Source: Caballeronia choica (lineage in GTDB: Bacteria; Pseudomonadota; Gammaproteobacteria; Burkholderiales; Burkholderiaceae). From it: DNA of 40,920 bases. Positions 33,020-40,262 of the stretch are shown piece by piece. Positions within the stretch are counted from its first letter, which is position 1. Every line of letters starts with the position of its first letter. A program made the translations under genes and the position numbers. Below the pieces are notes generated by a model, which was not told where the DNA came from, did no database searches, and worked only from the letters and a program-made list of their open reading frames with translations. The stretch spans positions 1 to 40,920 of the forward strand of contig NZ_FCON02000067.1 in the NCBI RefSeq assembly GCF_001544535.1, written 5' to 3'.

Positions 33020-33232
33020 TTAATGAACGACCGAGTTCGCCGGCCGCACGACATCGCCGGTATCGATCAGGTCCTCGAGGAAGAACGGTTCGGTGTTGAG
33101 CAACTGCGACACGCCCGGCTCGCCCGCATACCACGCGACCATCGCCATGTCGCCAAGAATTCGCATCACGATGCCGCGCGCGCCATGAGGCACGGCGATA
33201 TGAACGGAGCGGACAATCGAGCCGATTTGCAT
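33020..33232 (-). CDS. Small conserved-looking protein of unknown function
   Basis: A 70-residue protein starting MQIGSIVRSVHIAVPHGARG and ending with a Val-Val-His tail. Balanced composition, no membrane segment, a GGGGAAATC ribosome site and a strong sigma-70-type promoter upstream all argue that it is real. The content (IVMRILGDMAMVAWYAGEPG) suggests a small beta-barrel-like fold. I do not recognise the family. It is encoded just upstream of srkA on the same strand (78 nt), so the two may be co-transcribed. Confidence 0.7.
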   Translation of the reverse strand: MQIGSIVRSVHIAVPHGARGIVMRILGDMAMVAWYAGEPGVSQLLNTEPFFLEDLIDTGDVVRPANSVVH

Positions 33233-33282
33233 GATGATTTCCCCGTCAGAGTGCCGGCTGAAGACGCGCTCGCGCCGGTCGA

Positions 33283-33311
33283 ATTATCTTTACCAAGCAC
33301 AGGCTTTCCAA
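33283..33311 (-). promoter_or_regulatory. Sigma-70-type promoter of the small gene and probably srkA
   Basis: On the minus strand TTGGAA (33311-33306) and GATAAT (33288-33283) are separated by exactly 17 nt. Transcription would start near 33275, about 43 nt before the ATG at 33232. The remaining 280 nt up to the MFS gene hold no other clear signal. Confidence 0.65.
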
Positions 33312-33591
33312 GGCTTGTGCACCAGACTGCTGGCCGCGTCTGCGTCGCGTGAAGCGTCGTTGCGAAAGAGCGCGAGCGGCTTTGTTCCAAACGTTGCGCT
33401 ACTACTTTAGCGCATCGAGGCTCGCCGGGGCCAAGTGTCGCGTTCTCAGAATCCATCGAAACGCGTTTCGGTTACGTGCGCGCGACAACGCGCGGCACCA
33501 TGAAAGGGCATCGAAAGCGGCGCGATCGCTTTGCGGCGGAGTGCTGGCAATCGGCGTAAGGTGATGGACTTCGACTTCCGGAGGCATTGTC

Positions 33592-34863
33592 GTGACTGCT
33601 TCGCCGGCGCCGCACCGGCCCTCGTCTTCCATCGCACGCCATCTTCCTTCACCCGATTCCACGCCTTATCTCGAACGCGGCTCGCGCGCGTACTGGCACG
33701 CATCGCTCGCGCTTCTCTTCGCCGGCTACGCGACCTTCTCACTGCTCTATTGCGTGCAGCCACTTTTGCCCGAATTCTCCGCGGCCTTCGGCGTCAGTCC
33801 CGCGCAAAGTGCGCTGGCGGTGTCCGTGTCGACGGCCTCGCTCGCGATCGCGGTCTTCGTCGCCGGCTTCGTCTCCGAGGGCTGGAGCCGGCATCGGCTG
33901 ATGACGTTGTCGCTGACGGCGTCGTCGGTGCTGACGATCATCGCCGCGTTTCTGCCGGGCTGGCACGGGCTGCTGTTCGTGCGCGCGCTCGAAGGGCTCG
34001 CGCTCGGCGGCGTGCCGGCCGTCGCGATGGCGTATCTCGCCGAAGAAGTGGAACCCGAAGGACTCGGCCTCGCGATGGGACTCTACGTCGGCGGCACGGC
34101 GATCGGCGGGATGGCCGGGCGCGTGATCAGCGGCGTGCTCGCGGATTTCTTTTCGTGGCGCGTGGCGATCGGCGGCATCGGCGCGCTCGGGTTGCTTTCG
34201 ACGCTCGCGTTCCGTGCGCTCCTGCCGCCCTCGCGACGCTTCGTGCCCCGGCGCGGCATGGGCTTTCACCATCATCGGCGGGCGCTCGCGACGCATCTCG
34301 CCAATCGCGACCTGCCGTTCCTGTTCGTGATCGGCTTCGTGCTGATGGGGAGCTTCGTCACGCTGTACAACTATGTCGGCTACCGTCTGCTCGGCGCGCC
34401 GTTCAGGTTGAGCCAGACGCAGATCGGCGCGATCTTCACGGTGTATCTGACGGGCGTCGTGGCATCGCCGTGGTCCGGGAAAATGGCCGACGTCTTCGGG
34501 CGCGGCCGCGTGCTGATCGCGAGTCTGCTGCTGATGATCGGCGGCGTACTGCTGACGCTGTCGATGTCGCTGCCGGTCATCATCGGCGGGATCGCTTGCG
34601 TGACGTTCGGGTTCTTCGCGGGTCACGCGGTGGCGAGCAGTTGGGTGGGACGGCTCGCCGCGCAGGCGAAGGGGCAGGCGGCGGCGCTCTATCTGCTCGC
34701 GTATTACATTGGATCGAGCGTGATCGGTTCTTATGGCGGCCACTTCTGGACGGCCTTCGGATGGGGCGGCGTCGCGGGACTCATCGGCGCGTTGCTGCTG
34801 TTCGGGCTGGCGGGCGCGATTTACTTGCATCGGCGCGAGGGTGAGCGCGGCCTGTCGGCGTAA
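33592..34863 (+). CDS. Major facilitator superfamily transporter (YnfM/Bcr-like exporter)
   Basis: Inner-membrane transporter of 423 residues with 12 predicted helices. The GTG start has GGAGG 7 nt upstream. YCVQPLLPEFSAAFGVSPAQ at the end of TM1 is typical of the YnfM group, thought to be efflux pumps. The loop after TM2 has GFVSEGWSRHRL, the equivalent of the MFS signature. The short His/Arg-rich central loop (GMGFHHHRRALATHL) is cytoplasmic. The substrate is unknown. No regulator gene is adjacent. Confidence 0.92.
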   Translation: MTASPAPHRPSSSIARHLPSPDSTPYLERGSRAYWHASLALLFAGYATFSLLYCVQPLLPEFSAAFGVSPAQSALAVSVSTASLAIAVFVAGFVSEGWSRHRLMTLSLTASSVLTIIAAFLPGWHGLLFVRALEGLALGGVPAVAMAYLAEEVEPEGLGLAMGLYVGGTAIGGMAGRVISGVLADFFSWRVAIGGIGALGLLSTLAFRALLPPSRRFVPRRGMGFHHHRRALATHLANRDLPFLFVIGFVLMGSFVTLYNYVGYRLLGAPFRLSQTQIGAIFTVYLTGVVASPWSGKMADVFGRGRVLIASLLLMIGGVLLTLSMSLPVIIGGIACVTFGFFAGHAVASSWVGRLAAQAKGQAAALYLLAYYIGSSVIGSYGGHFWTAFGWGGVAGLIGALLLFGLAGAIYLHRREGERGLSA

Positions 34864-35098
34864 CGGCGTTCAAGACGCTTTCGAAAGGGAAACGAAAACG
34901 TTGGAATATCAGGGTTTTTGCGCGTCTGCTTAATTGAGCGGGCCTGAAATCCCCGCCGGGCAAGGCGCGCCATGCTCGCGCGGCCGCACTTCGACGCCGA
35001 TATCCGGCGACACGCCGGAAAGCGCGGCCTATACTCGAATCGCCAGTGCAGCGCCGGGCGAACCGCCTGACGCAAAGCAAGACGATGGGAGACGAGCA

Positions 35099-35284
35099 AT
35101 GACGACGTACTTCACAATCGGTGACTTCATCCTGATCATCCCGATGGCGCTCGCCGGCGCGCTGTTTCTGGGCGCGATTCCGTGCGCCTCGCATCTCAAG
35201 AACAATGTGCTCAGGGCATTCGGCGCGCTGCTTGGCGCGCTGGTGGCGTTCCTGCTGGTTGAAGGATTGCCGGCGCTGATATAA
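35099..35284 (+). CDS. Small two-helix membrane protein
   Basis: A 61-residue protein starting MTTYFTIGDFILIIPMALAG with GGGAGACGA as ribosome site. Hydrophobic stretches at about 9-28 and 38-57 surround PCASHLKNN. It is probably an inner-membrane hairpin. I do not recognise the family. It stands alone, 236 nt after the MFS gene, with a repeat-rich gap downstream. Balanced codon use and a good ribosome site support it. Confidence 0.65.
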   Translation: MTTYFTIGDFILIIPMALAGALFLGAIPCASHLKNNVLRAFGALLGALVAFLLVEGLPALI

Positions 35285-35717
35285 CGCACTGTATCGGCTG
35301 GGCCCGACGCCCGCTCTGCCGCGGTGTTGGTGTCGCGCGGCTGCTTGCACCCGATGACGCGCGGCGCTTGTGCATGTGCGCCGATGCGTTCGGGGCAAGT
35401 ACGCGCGCGTTGGTTCGCTTTGCTTTCCACCTTAGCTCTGTTCGCGCCCGACCGCGTAGGCTTGGCGTGAGTATGTCGGCCAGCCCCGAAGTCGCTTCAG
35501 CCGAGTCCCGCGTTTCTAATCCCGCGTTCTGCGTCCTAGCTCCGAACAGCGCCGCACGCCACCACAGTTCGCATCCCGAGTTCCTTGCTTCGGGTCTCCC
35601 GCACGCCACACTCCTGCATCCCGCGCCAAGTTCCGCGCTCCGTGTCCCGGGCATGCGCCGTGCGCATCCATCCGGCTCGCGCTTGCGTATGCACATCGAT
35701 GACTTAACGAGGAATCC
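35285..35717. other. Repeat-bearing intergenic region
   Basis: No gene seen in 433 nt. The plus strand is pyrimidine-rich and full of variants of TCCCGCGTT (at about 35509, 35520, 35573 and 35618), together with the longer imperfect direct repeat at 35552-35634. It looks like a decayed tandem-repeat or slippage region. Confidence 0.45.
35552..35634. repeat. Imperfect direct repeat of about 33-36 bp
   Basis: Copy 1 at 35552-35584 and copy 2 at 35599-35634 share CCGCACGCCAC, then CATCCCG and AGTTCC, with small insertions between. They are spaced 47 nt start to start. Shorter related units (TCCCGCGTT-type) precede them. Confidence 0.55.
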
Positions 35718-36512
35718 ATGCCGCCACTCGCTGCTGCCGCCATCGCGTTCGTCGCGCTCGCCGTGGTATTCACGGCTATCTGGGCGTGGCAGCTTCGATC
35801 GCGCAACGCCGGCATGATCGATCCGGTGTGGGCGTTTTCGCTCGGAGGCGTCGCGGTGCTGTATGCGTCATTGGCCAACGGCGATCCGCACACGCGGCTG
35901 ATCGTGGGAATCGGTGCATTGGTGTGGGGCACGCGGCTCGGTGCGCACCTATGGAAGCGCAACGCGGGGCATGCGGAGGACGCGCGCTATCGAAAATTGC
36001 GCGACAAGTGGGGCGCAGCCGCCAATCGAAACATGTTGCTGTTCTTCCTGCTGCAGGCCGTGATTTCGATGCTGCTCTCGCTCGCGTTCCTCGTCCCCGC
36101 GTACCGGCCGGGACCGCCCGCCGCCGGCTGGGTCGCGCTTGCGACGCTGATCTGGGCGGCATCGATCGCGGGTGAAGCGCTCGCCGATCGCCAGTTGCGC
36201 GACTTCAAGGCCGATCCGGCCAACGCGGGGAAAGTGTGTCGCGCCGGTTTGTGGCGCTACTCGCGGCATCCGAACTACTTCTTCGAATGCGTGCACTGGG
36301 TCGCGTATGTCCCGCTCGCCGTCGGGCCGGGCGGCGCGGGCGCGTTTGCGTGGGCGATGCTGTTGCCGCCGGTGCTGATGGCGTGGCTTCTGATGCGCGT
36401 CTCGGGCGTGCCGATGGTCGAGGCCGAATCGGCGAGAAAGCGCACCGGATATGCCGACTACATGCGCACGACGAGTGCGCTGATTCCGTGGCCGCCACGC
36501 AATTCAACGTGA
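35718..36512 (+). CDS. DUF1295 / steroid 5-alpha-reductase-like membrane protein
   Basis: Inner-membrane protein of 264 residues, about six or seven helices, start preceded by GAGGAATCC. The signature near the C-terminus is CRAGLWRYSRHPNYFFECVHW, the DUF1295/ICMT-like motif that forms the NADPH or SAM site in this superfamily, with YADYMRTTSALIPWPP at the end. Its neighbour is a cyclopropane-synthase-like methyltransferase. That pairing recurs in bacteria and suggests joint modification of fatty acyl chains: methylation and then reduction, as in branched methyl-fatty-acid synthesis. That role is inferred. Confidence 0.9.
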   Translation: MPPLAAAAIAFVALAVVFTAIWAWQLRSRNAGMIDPVWAFSLGGVAVLYASLANGDPHTRLIVGIGALVWGTRLGAHLWKRNAGHAEDARYRKLRDKWGAAANRNMLLFFLLQAVISMLLSLAFLVPAYRPGPPAAGWVALATLIWAASIAGEALADRQLRDFKADPANAGKVCRAGLWRYSRHPNYFFECVHWVAYVPLAVGPGGAGAFAWAMLLPPVLMAWLLMRVSGVPMVEAESARKRTGYADYMRTTSALIPWPPRNST

Positions 36513-36557
36513 ATTAAAGATCACGAGCGACGCGGCTTTTGGACAACCGGCGCTATT

Positions 36558-36604
36558 GGCTGGTTGATCGATGGTGCGAGCGCGGACGCACACCCGACAC
36601 GACC
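36558..36604. repeat. Decayed copy of the start of the next gene
   Basis: This stretch aligns with 36667-36714, inside the methyltransferase gene, at about 80% over 44 bp with a one-base deletion. Both begin GGCTGG and share TGATCGA and TGGTGCGA. The downstream copy encodes GWLIDWCERGRIPD; this one is frameshifted and lies upstream of the chosen start. Confidence 0.6.
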
Positions 36605-36627
36605 CAATCCATCACGAATCAACGACC

Positions 36628-37758
36628 ATGAATGACGCGACTCTGGCCCGGCCGAAGCCTTCGGACGGCTGGCTGATCGACTGGTGCGAACGTGGGCGCA
36701 TCCCTGACGCGCTCGTCCGCCTTGCCATGCGCCAACTCATGCGACGCCGTCTCGCCGACGAATCCGCTGGCGACGGCGAAGCGCGCTCGCTCCGCTTCAA
36801 CCGGCTCGTCGACGAACTGCGCGCCAGTCCGATCGCGATCGAAACGCAGGCCGCCAACGCGCAGCACTATGAGTTGCCGCCAGCGTTTTTCCGCGCGCAT
36901 CTCGGGCCGCACCTGAAATACTCGTGCTGTCTCTACCGCGACGGCAGCGAGACCCTCGCCGAAGCGGAACGCGCGATGTTCGAGGAATACGCGGCGCGCG
37001 CGCAACTCGCCGACGGCCAGCGCATCCTCGATCTCGGCTGCGGCTGGGGATCGCTTTCGCTGTGGCTGGCGGCGCGCTATCCGAATGCACGTGTCGTCGG
37101 GTTGTCGAATTCGCGTGGGCAGCGGGCGTTCATCGAGGCGCGAGCGGCGGAACGCGGGCTGTCGAACCTGAGCGTGGTGACGGGCAACGTCGTCGAGTTC
37201 GATTTCGATTTCAATCTGGACGGAATGCCGCCCGACGATGGTTTCGACCGCGTGCTGTCGGTCGAGATGTTCGAGCACATGAAGAACTACCGGCTGCTGA
37301 TGAAGAAAATCGCCGGCTGGATGCGCAGCGACGCGAAGCTCTTCGTGCATGTCTTCGCGCATCGTACGCTCGCGTACCACTTCGACGTGAAGGACGGCAG
37401 CGACTGGATGTCGAAGTACTTCTTCACCGGCGGGACGATGCCATCGGAATCCCTGCTGCTGCATTTCCAGGACGATCTGGCAATCGAGCGCCAGTGGTGG
37501 CTGAACGGCACGCACTACGAGCGCACCGCGAACGACTGGCTCGCGGGCCTCGACGCGGCGCGTGACCGGCTGATGCCGCTTCTCGCCGACACCTACGGCG
37601 CCGCCGACGCACCGCGCTGGTTTCAGCGCTGGCGCATGTTCTACATGGCGGTCGCGGAGTTGTTCGGTTACGCGCAGGGCCGCGAGTGGGGCGTCGCGCA
37701 CTACTTGTTTGCGCGACGCCAGGGCCCGATTACAGCAGATGCTCGCCAAGGAAGGTGA
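36628..37758 (+). CDS. Cyclopropane-fatty-acid-synthase-like SAM methyltransferase
   Basis: SAM-dependent methyltransferase of 376 residues, start MNDATLARPKPSDGW at 36628. HYELP (80-84) and KYSCCLYRDGSETLAEAE (97-114) are CFA-family substrate-region motifs. The SAM-binding motif is ILDLGCGWGSLSLWLA (133-148), with VEMFEHMKNY downstream. The ribosome site is weak, and an ATG at 36571 inside a decayed repeat is an alternative. The family transfers a methyl or methylene to acyl-chain double bonds. Length is close to Cfa, but the N-terminal domain is divergent. Its 3' end overlaps the convergent hydrolase gene by 29 bp. Confidence 0.9.
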   Translation: MNDATLARPKPSDGWLIDWCERGRIPDALVRLAMRQLMRRRLADESAGDGEARSLRFNRLVDELRASPIAIETQAANAQHYELPPAFFRAHLGPHLKYSCCLYRDGSETLAEAERAMFEEYAARAQLADGQRILDLGCGWGSLSLWLAARYPNARVVGLSNSRGQRAFIEARAAERGLSNLSVVTGNVVEFDFDFNLDGMPPDDGFDRVLSVEMFEHMKNYRLLMKKIAGWMRSDAKLFVHVFAHRTLAYHFDVKDGSDWMSKYFFTGGTMPSESLLLHFQDDLAIERQWWLNGTHYERTANDWLAGLDAARDRLMPLLADTYGAADAPRWFQRWRMFYMAVAELFGYAQGREWGVAHYLFARRQGPITADARQGR

Positions 37759-38437
37759 GCGTGCGGCCGTGCGCGAGCGCGGAAGCGTGCGCGTTGTACG
37801 ACGCGCGATCGCCGCAATTGAAGCCGTGATCGGCGTTCGGATAGAGATGGACTTCAGCGTCGTTGCGGCCTGTGAACCGCTCGCGCACTTCGCCGACAGC
37901 GGACACCGGAATATGCGCGTCCAACTCGCCGTAGTGGAACTGCATCGGCACTTTGATTGCGTCGGCCTTGTCGAGTTGCGTCTGGATGCCGCCGCCGTAA
38001 TACGCGACGCCCAGGTCGATCGTGCCTTGCGCTGCCGCCAGGTAGGCGAGGCGTCCGCCGAAGCAGTAGCCGATCGCCGCGACCTTGCCGGTCACTTCCG
38101 GCAGCGCGCGCAACGCCTTCGCGGCCGCGCCGATGTCGGCGACGGCTTTCTCGGCATCGGTCTTCTGCAGCAATTCCATCGCTTTCTGGCGGTCCGCGCC
38201 TTCGTAGCCGAGCTCGACGCGCGGCTGCGTGCGCCAGAAGACGTCCGGCGCCAGCGCGATATAGCCATCGGCCGCGTATTGATCGGCGACGCTGCGGATG
38301 TGCGAATTCACACCGAATATCTCCTGCAGGATGATGACGGCCGGGCCCTTGCCCGTCTTGGGCAGCGCGAGATAACCCTGGAAGCTGCCGCCGTCGGCGG
38401 GGATGTCGATCCATCGGGAAGTCACGGTCGTGGTCAC
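37730..38437 (-). CDS. Dienelactone hydrolase family protein
   Basis: Alpha/beta hydrolase of 235 residues. GTG start with AAGGAG 7 nt before it. The triad is Cys125 (GYCFGG), Asp173 (GELDAHIP) and His204 (ADHGFNC), and the activating Glu39 of QEIFGVN is present, as in carboxymethylenebutenolidase. This makes a true DLH-type enzyme rather than a serine esterase. No aromatic ring-cleavage genes are adjacent, so a catabolic role is not supported by context. It is convergent with, and overlaps, the methyltransferase gene. Confidence 0.92.
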   Translation of the reverse strand: MTTTVTSRWIDIPADGGSFQGYLALPKTGKGPAVIILQEIFGVNSHIRSVADQYAADGYIALAPDVFWRTQPRVELGYEGADRQKAMELLQKTDAEKAVADIGAAAKALRALPEVTGKVAAIGYCFGGRLAYLAAAQGTIDLGVAYYGGGIQTQLDKADAIKVPMQFHYGELDAHIPVSAVGEVRERFTGRNDAEVHLYPNADHGFNCGDRASYNAHASALAHGRTLTFLGEHLL

Positions 38438-39022
38438 GTCGATGCTCCTTGTAGTGCGTGAAAGAAGGGAGGAAAACGCCAGGAGAGGGAGTTTGCCACC
38501 ATTCGATCGCCAATGCTGGCGCGGCTTCCAGCGGCTTCGGATAGCGTTCGGACGTAGCGGAAACGTAAGGAAAAGCGACCGGGCACGCCGCTTGACGGCG
38601 TTTCTGATTTAGAGCATTGCTTCTACAAATAAGCTTTTAAAAACAAACGAATAAAAAACCCATCGACGATTAACGGCGCGCAATGGCAAAACTTGAACCG
38701 GTTCACGCGCGGCGCTCGGCAACTGCTCCGAAACCCGCATGTACAGGGGCTTTGCGCGAATCTCCAGCACATTCCGAAGCGCTTCTCAACAAGACTTTGA
38801 TCAGTAGTCACACCACTACCTTAAAAATCTCCCTTAAATTATTTTGACAACCCTACACTTGCGCGCAGTGCGGATGGCGGCTGTCAAAAACGGCCGTCCT
38901 GAAGGACTTGCCAAGTGCATGACGATGCATCCGGCGTGGTCGTCCACGGGACTGAGCGATCGTGATGAAAGACGGGGCACAGGGCGATTACGTTGTTTTT
39001 GGGACCGAAACTGGAGACTTAC
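38438..39022. other. Long upstream region of the binding-protein gene
   Basis: 585 nt without a convincing gene and much more AT-rich than its surroundings at 38600-38860. It contains the palindrome at 38694-38705, a small dyad GTAGT-CACACC-ACTAC near 38805, and TTGACA at 38844-38849 with no good -10 at 17 nt (TACACT follows too closely). The promoter of the binding-protein gene is probably here, with a leader of over 100 nt. Confidence 0.45.
38694..38705. promoter_or_regulatory. Palindrome TGAACCGGTTCA, candidate operator
   Basis: A perfect 12-bp palindrome with a central CCGG, of the kind bound by LacI/GalR-type or other dimeric repressors. It lies about 330 nt upstream of the binding-protein gene and about 260 nt from the divergent hydrolase gene. 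No regulator gene is in sight. Confidence 0.35.
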
Positions 39023-40168
39023 ATGAACACCAAGCTTCAAAAATTGTTGCCGATCAGCGCTGCAGCCATGATGTTCGCGGCGTTGGCAACAACCGCAGCA
39101 GCCGACGAAACCGTCAAGATTGGTCACGTTGCACCGTTGACCGGCGGCATTGCTCACCTGGGCAAGGATAACGAAAACGGCGCGCGCCTCGCAGTCGAGG
39201 AAATCAACGCGAAGGGCCTGACGATCGGCGGCCAGAAGATCACGCTGCAACTGGACCCGCAAGACGACGCGGCCGACCCGCGTACCGCTACGCAAGTCGC
39301 ACAGAAGCTCGTCGACGACAAGGTCGTCGCCGTCATCGGTCACTTGAACTCGGGCACGTCGATCCCGGCATCGAAGATCTACAGCGACGCGGGCATCGTC
39401 CAGATCTCGCCGTCGGCAACCAACCCGACCTACACGCAGCAAGGCTTCAAGACGACGTACCGCGTCGTCGCGACCGATGCGCAGCAAGGTCCGGCACTTG
39501 CCAACTACGCCGCGAAGCAACTGAAGATCAAGAGCGTCGCGATCGTCGACGACTCGACGGCTTACGGCCAGGGTCTCGCCAACGAATTCGAGAAGACCGC
39601 CAAGTCGCTCGGCCTGAAGGTGATCTCGCATGACGCGACGAACGACAAGGCCGTCGACTTCCGCGCGATTCTGACGAAGATCAAGGGCGAAAACCCGGAT
39701 GCCGTGATGTTCGGCGGCATGGACGCAACCGGCGGCCCGTTCGCCAAGCAGGCAAAGCAACTCGGCCTGCGCGCCAAGGTGCTGGCCGGCGATGGCGTGT
39801 GTACCGAAAAGCTGGCCGACCTGGCCGGCGACGCGACCGACAACGTCGTGTGCTCGGAAGCCGGCATGGCGCTCGAGAAGATGGAAGGCGGCGCGGCGTT
39901 CTCGGCGAAGTATCAGAAGCGTTTCGGCCAGCCGATCCAGATCTACGCTCCGTTCACGTATGACGCGGTGTATATCGTCGTCGACGCGATGAAGCGCGCG
40001 AACTCAACCGATCCGGCGAAGATCCTGGCTGCAATGCCGAACACCGACTACAAGGGTGTGATCGGCCAGACGACCTTCGATTCGAAGGGCGACCTGAAGC
40101 ACGGCGTGATCTCGCTGTATGACTACAAGCAGGGCAAGAAGACGTTGCTCGACGTGGTGAAGATGTAA
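39023..40168 (+). CDS. Branched-chain amino acid ABC transporter substrate-binding protein (LivK/LIVBP type)
   Basis: Periplasmic binding protein of 381 residues. The start MNTKLQKLLPISAAA at 39023 has GGAGA 7 nt upstream. The signal peptide ends at AAA (25-27), with mature DETVKIGHVAPLTGGIAHLG. The type I periplasmic-binding fold shows GARLAVEEINAKG, VIGHLNSGTSIPASKIY and QISPSATNPTYTQQGF, the LIVBP ligand-pocket signature. No permease or ATPase genes follow; a terminator does, so it must share LivHMGF encoded elsewhere. Its very biased codon choice suggests high expression. Confidence 0.95.
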   Translation: MNTKLQKLLPISAAAMMFAALATTAAADETVKIGHVAPLTGGIAHLGKDNENGARLAVEEINAKGLTIGGQKITLQLDPQDDAADPRTATQVAQKLVDDKVVAVIGHLNSGTSIPASKIYSDAGIVQISPSATNPTYTQQGFKTTYRVVATDAQQGPALANYAAKQLKIKSVAIVDDSTAYGQGLANEFEKTAKSLGLKVISHDATNDKAVDFRAILTKIKGENPDAVMFGGMDATGGPFAKQAKQLGLRAKVLAGDGVCTEKLADLAGDATDNVVCSEAGMALEKMEGGAAFSAKYQKRFGQPIQIYAPFTYDAVYIVVDAMKRANSTDPAKILAAMPNTDYKGVIGQTTFDSKGDLKHGVISLYDYKQGKKTLLDVVKM

Positions 40169-40180
40169 ATTCCGCAGACG

Positions 40181-40204
40181 GGGCGATTTCTTCGGGAATC
40201 GCCC
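40181..40204 (+). other. UUCG-capped hairpin after the binding-protein gene
   Basis: GGGCGATT (40181-40188) pairs with AATCGCCC (40197-40204). The inner C-G pair closes a TTCG tetraloop, a very stable cap. It precedes the true terminator and may protect the mRNA 3' end. Confidence 0.6.
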
Positions 40205-40216
40205 TTAGTGGATCTG

Positions 40217-40245
40217 AAAGGCACGCTGCGGCGTGCCTTTTTGTT
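40217..40245 (+). terminator. Rho-independent terminator of the binding-protein gene
   Basis: AAAGGCACGC (40217-40226) pairs with GCGTGCCTTT (40231-40240) around TGCG, and the stem runs into T-rich sequence. Because the 5' side starts with AAA, it may also serve the convergent MFS gene. Confidence 0.88.
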
Positions 40246-40262
40246 TGCGCTTCGTGCGGTCC

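Noticed and set aside
33739-34830. 363-residue minus-strand frame across the MFS transporter
   Set aside because: Antisense shadow of a clear membrane transporter, rich in His, Arg and Glu only because of reversed codons.
35368-35817. 149-residue plus-strand frame in the repeat-bearing gap
   Set aside because: Composition follows the pyrimidine-rich repeats; it has no ribosome site and overlaps the start of the real DUF1295 gene.
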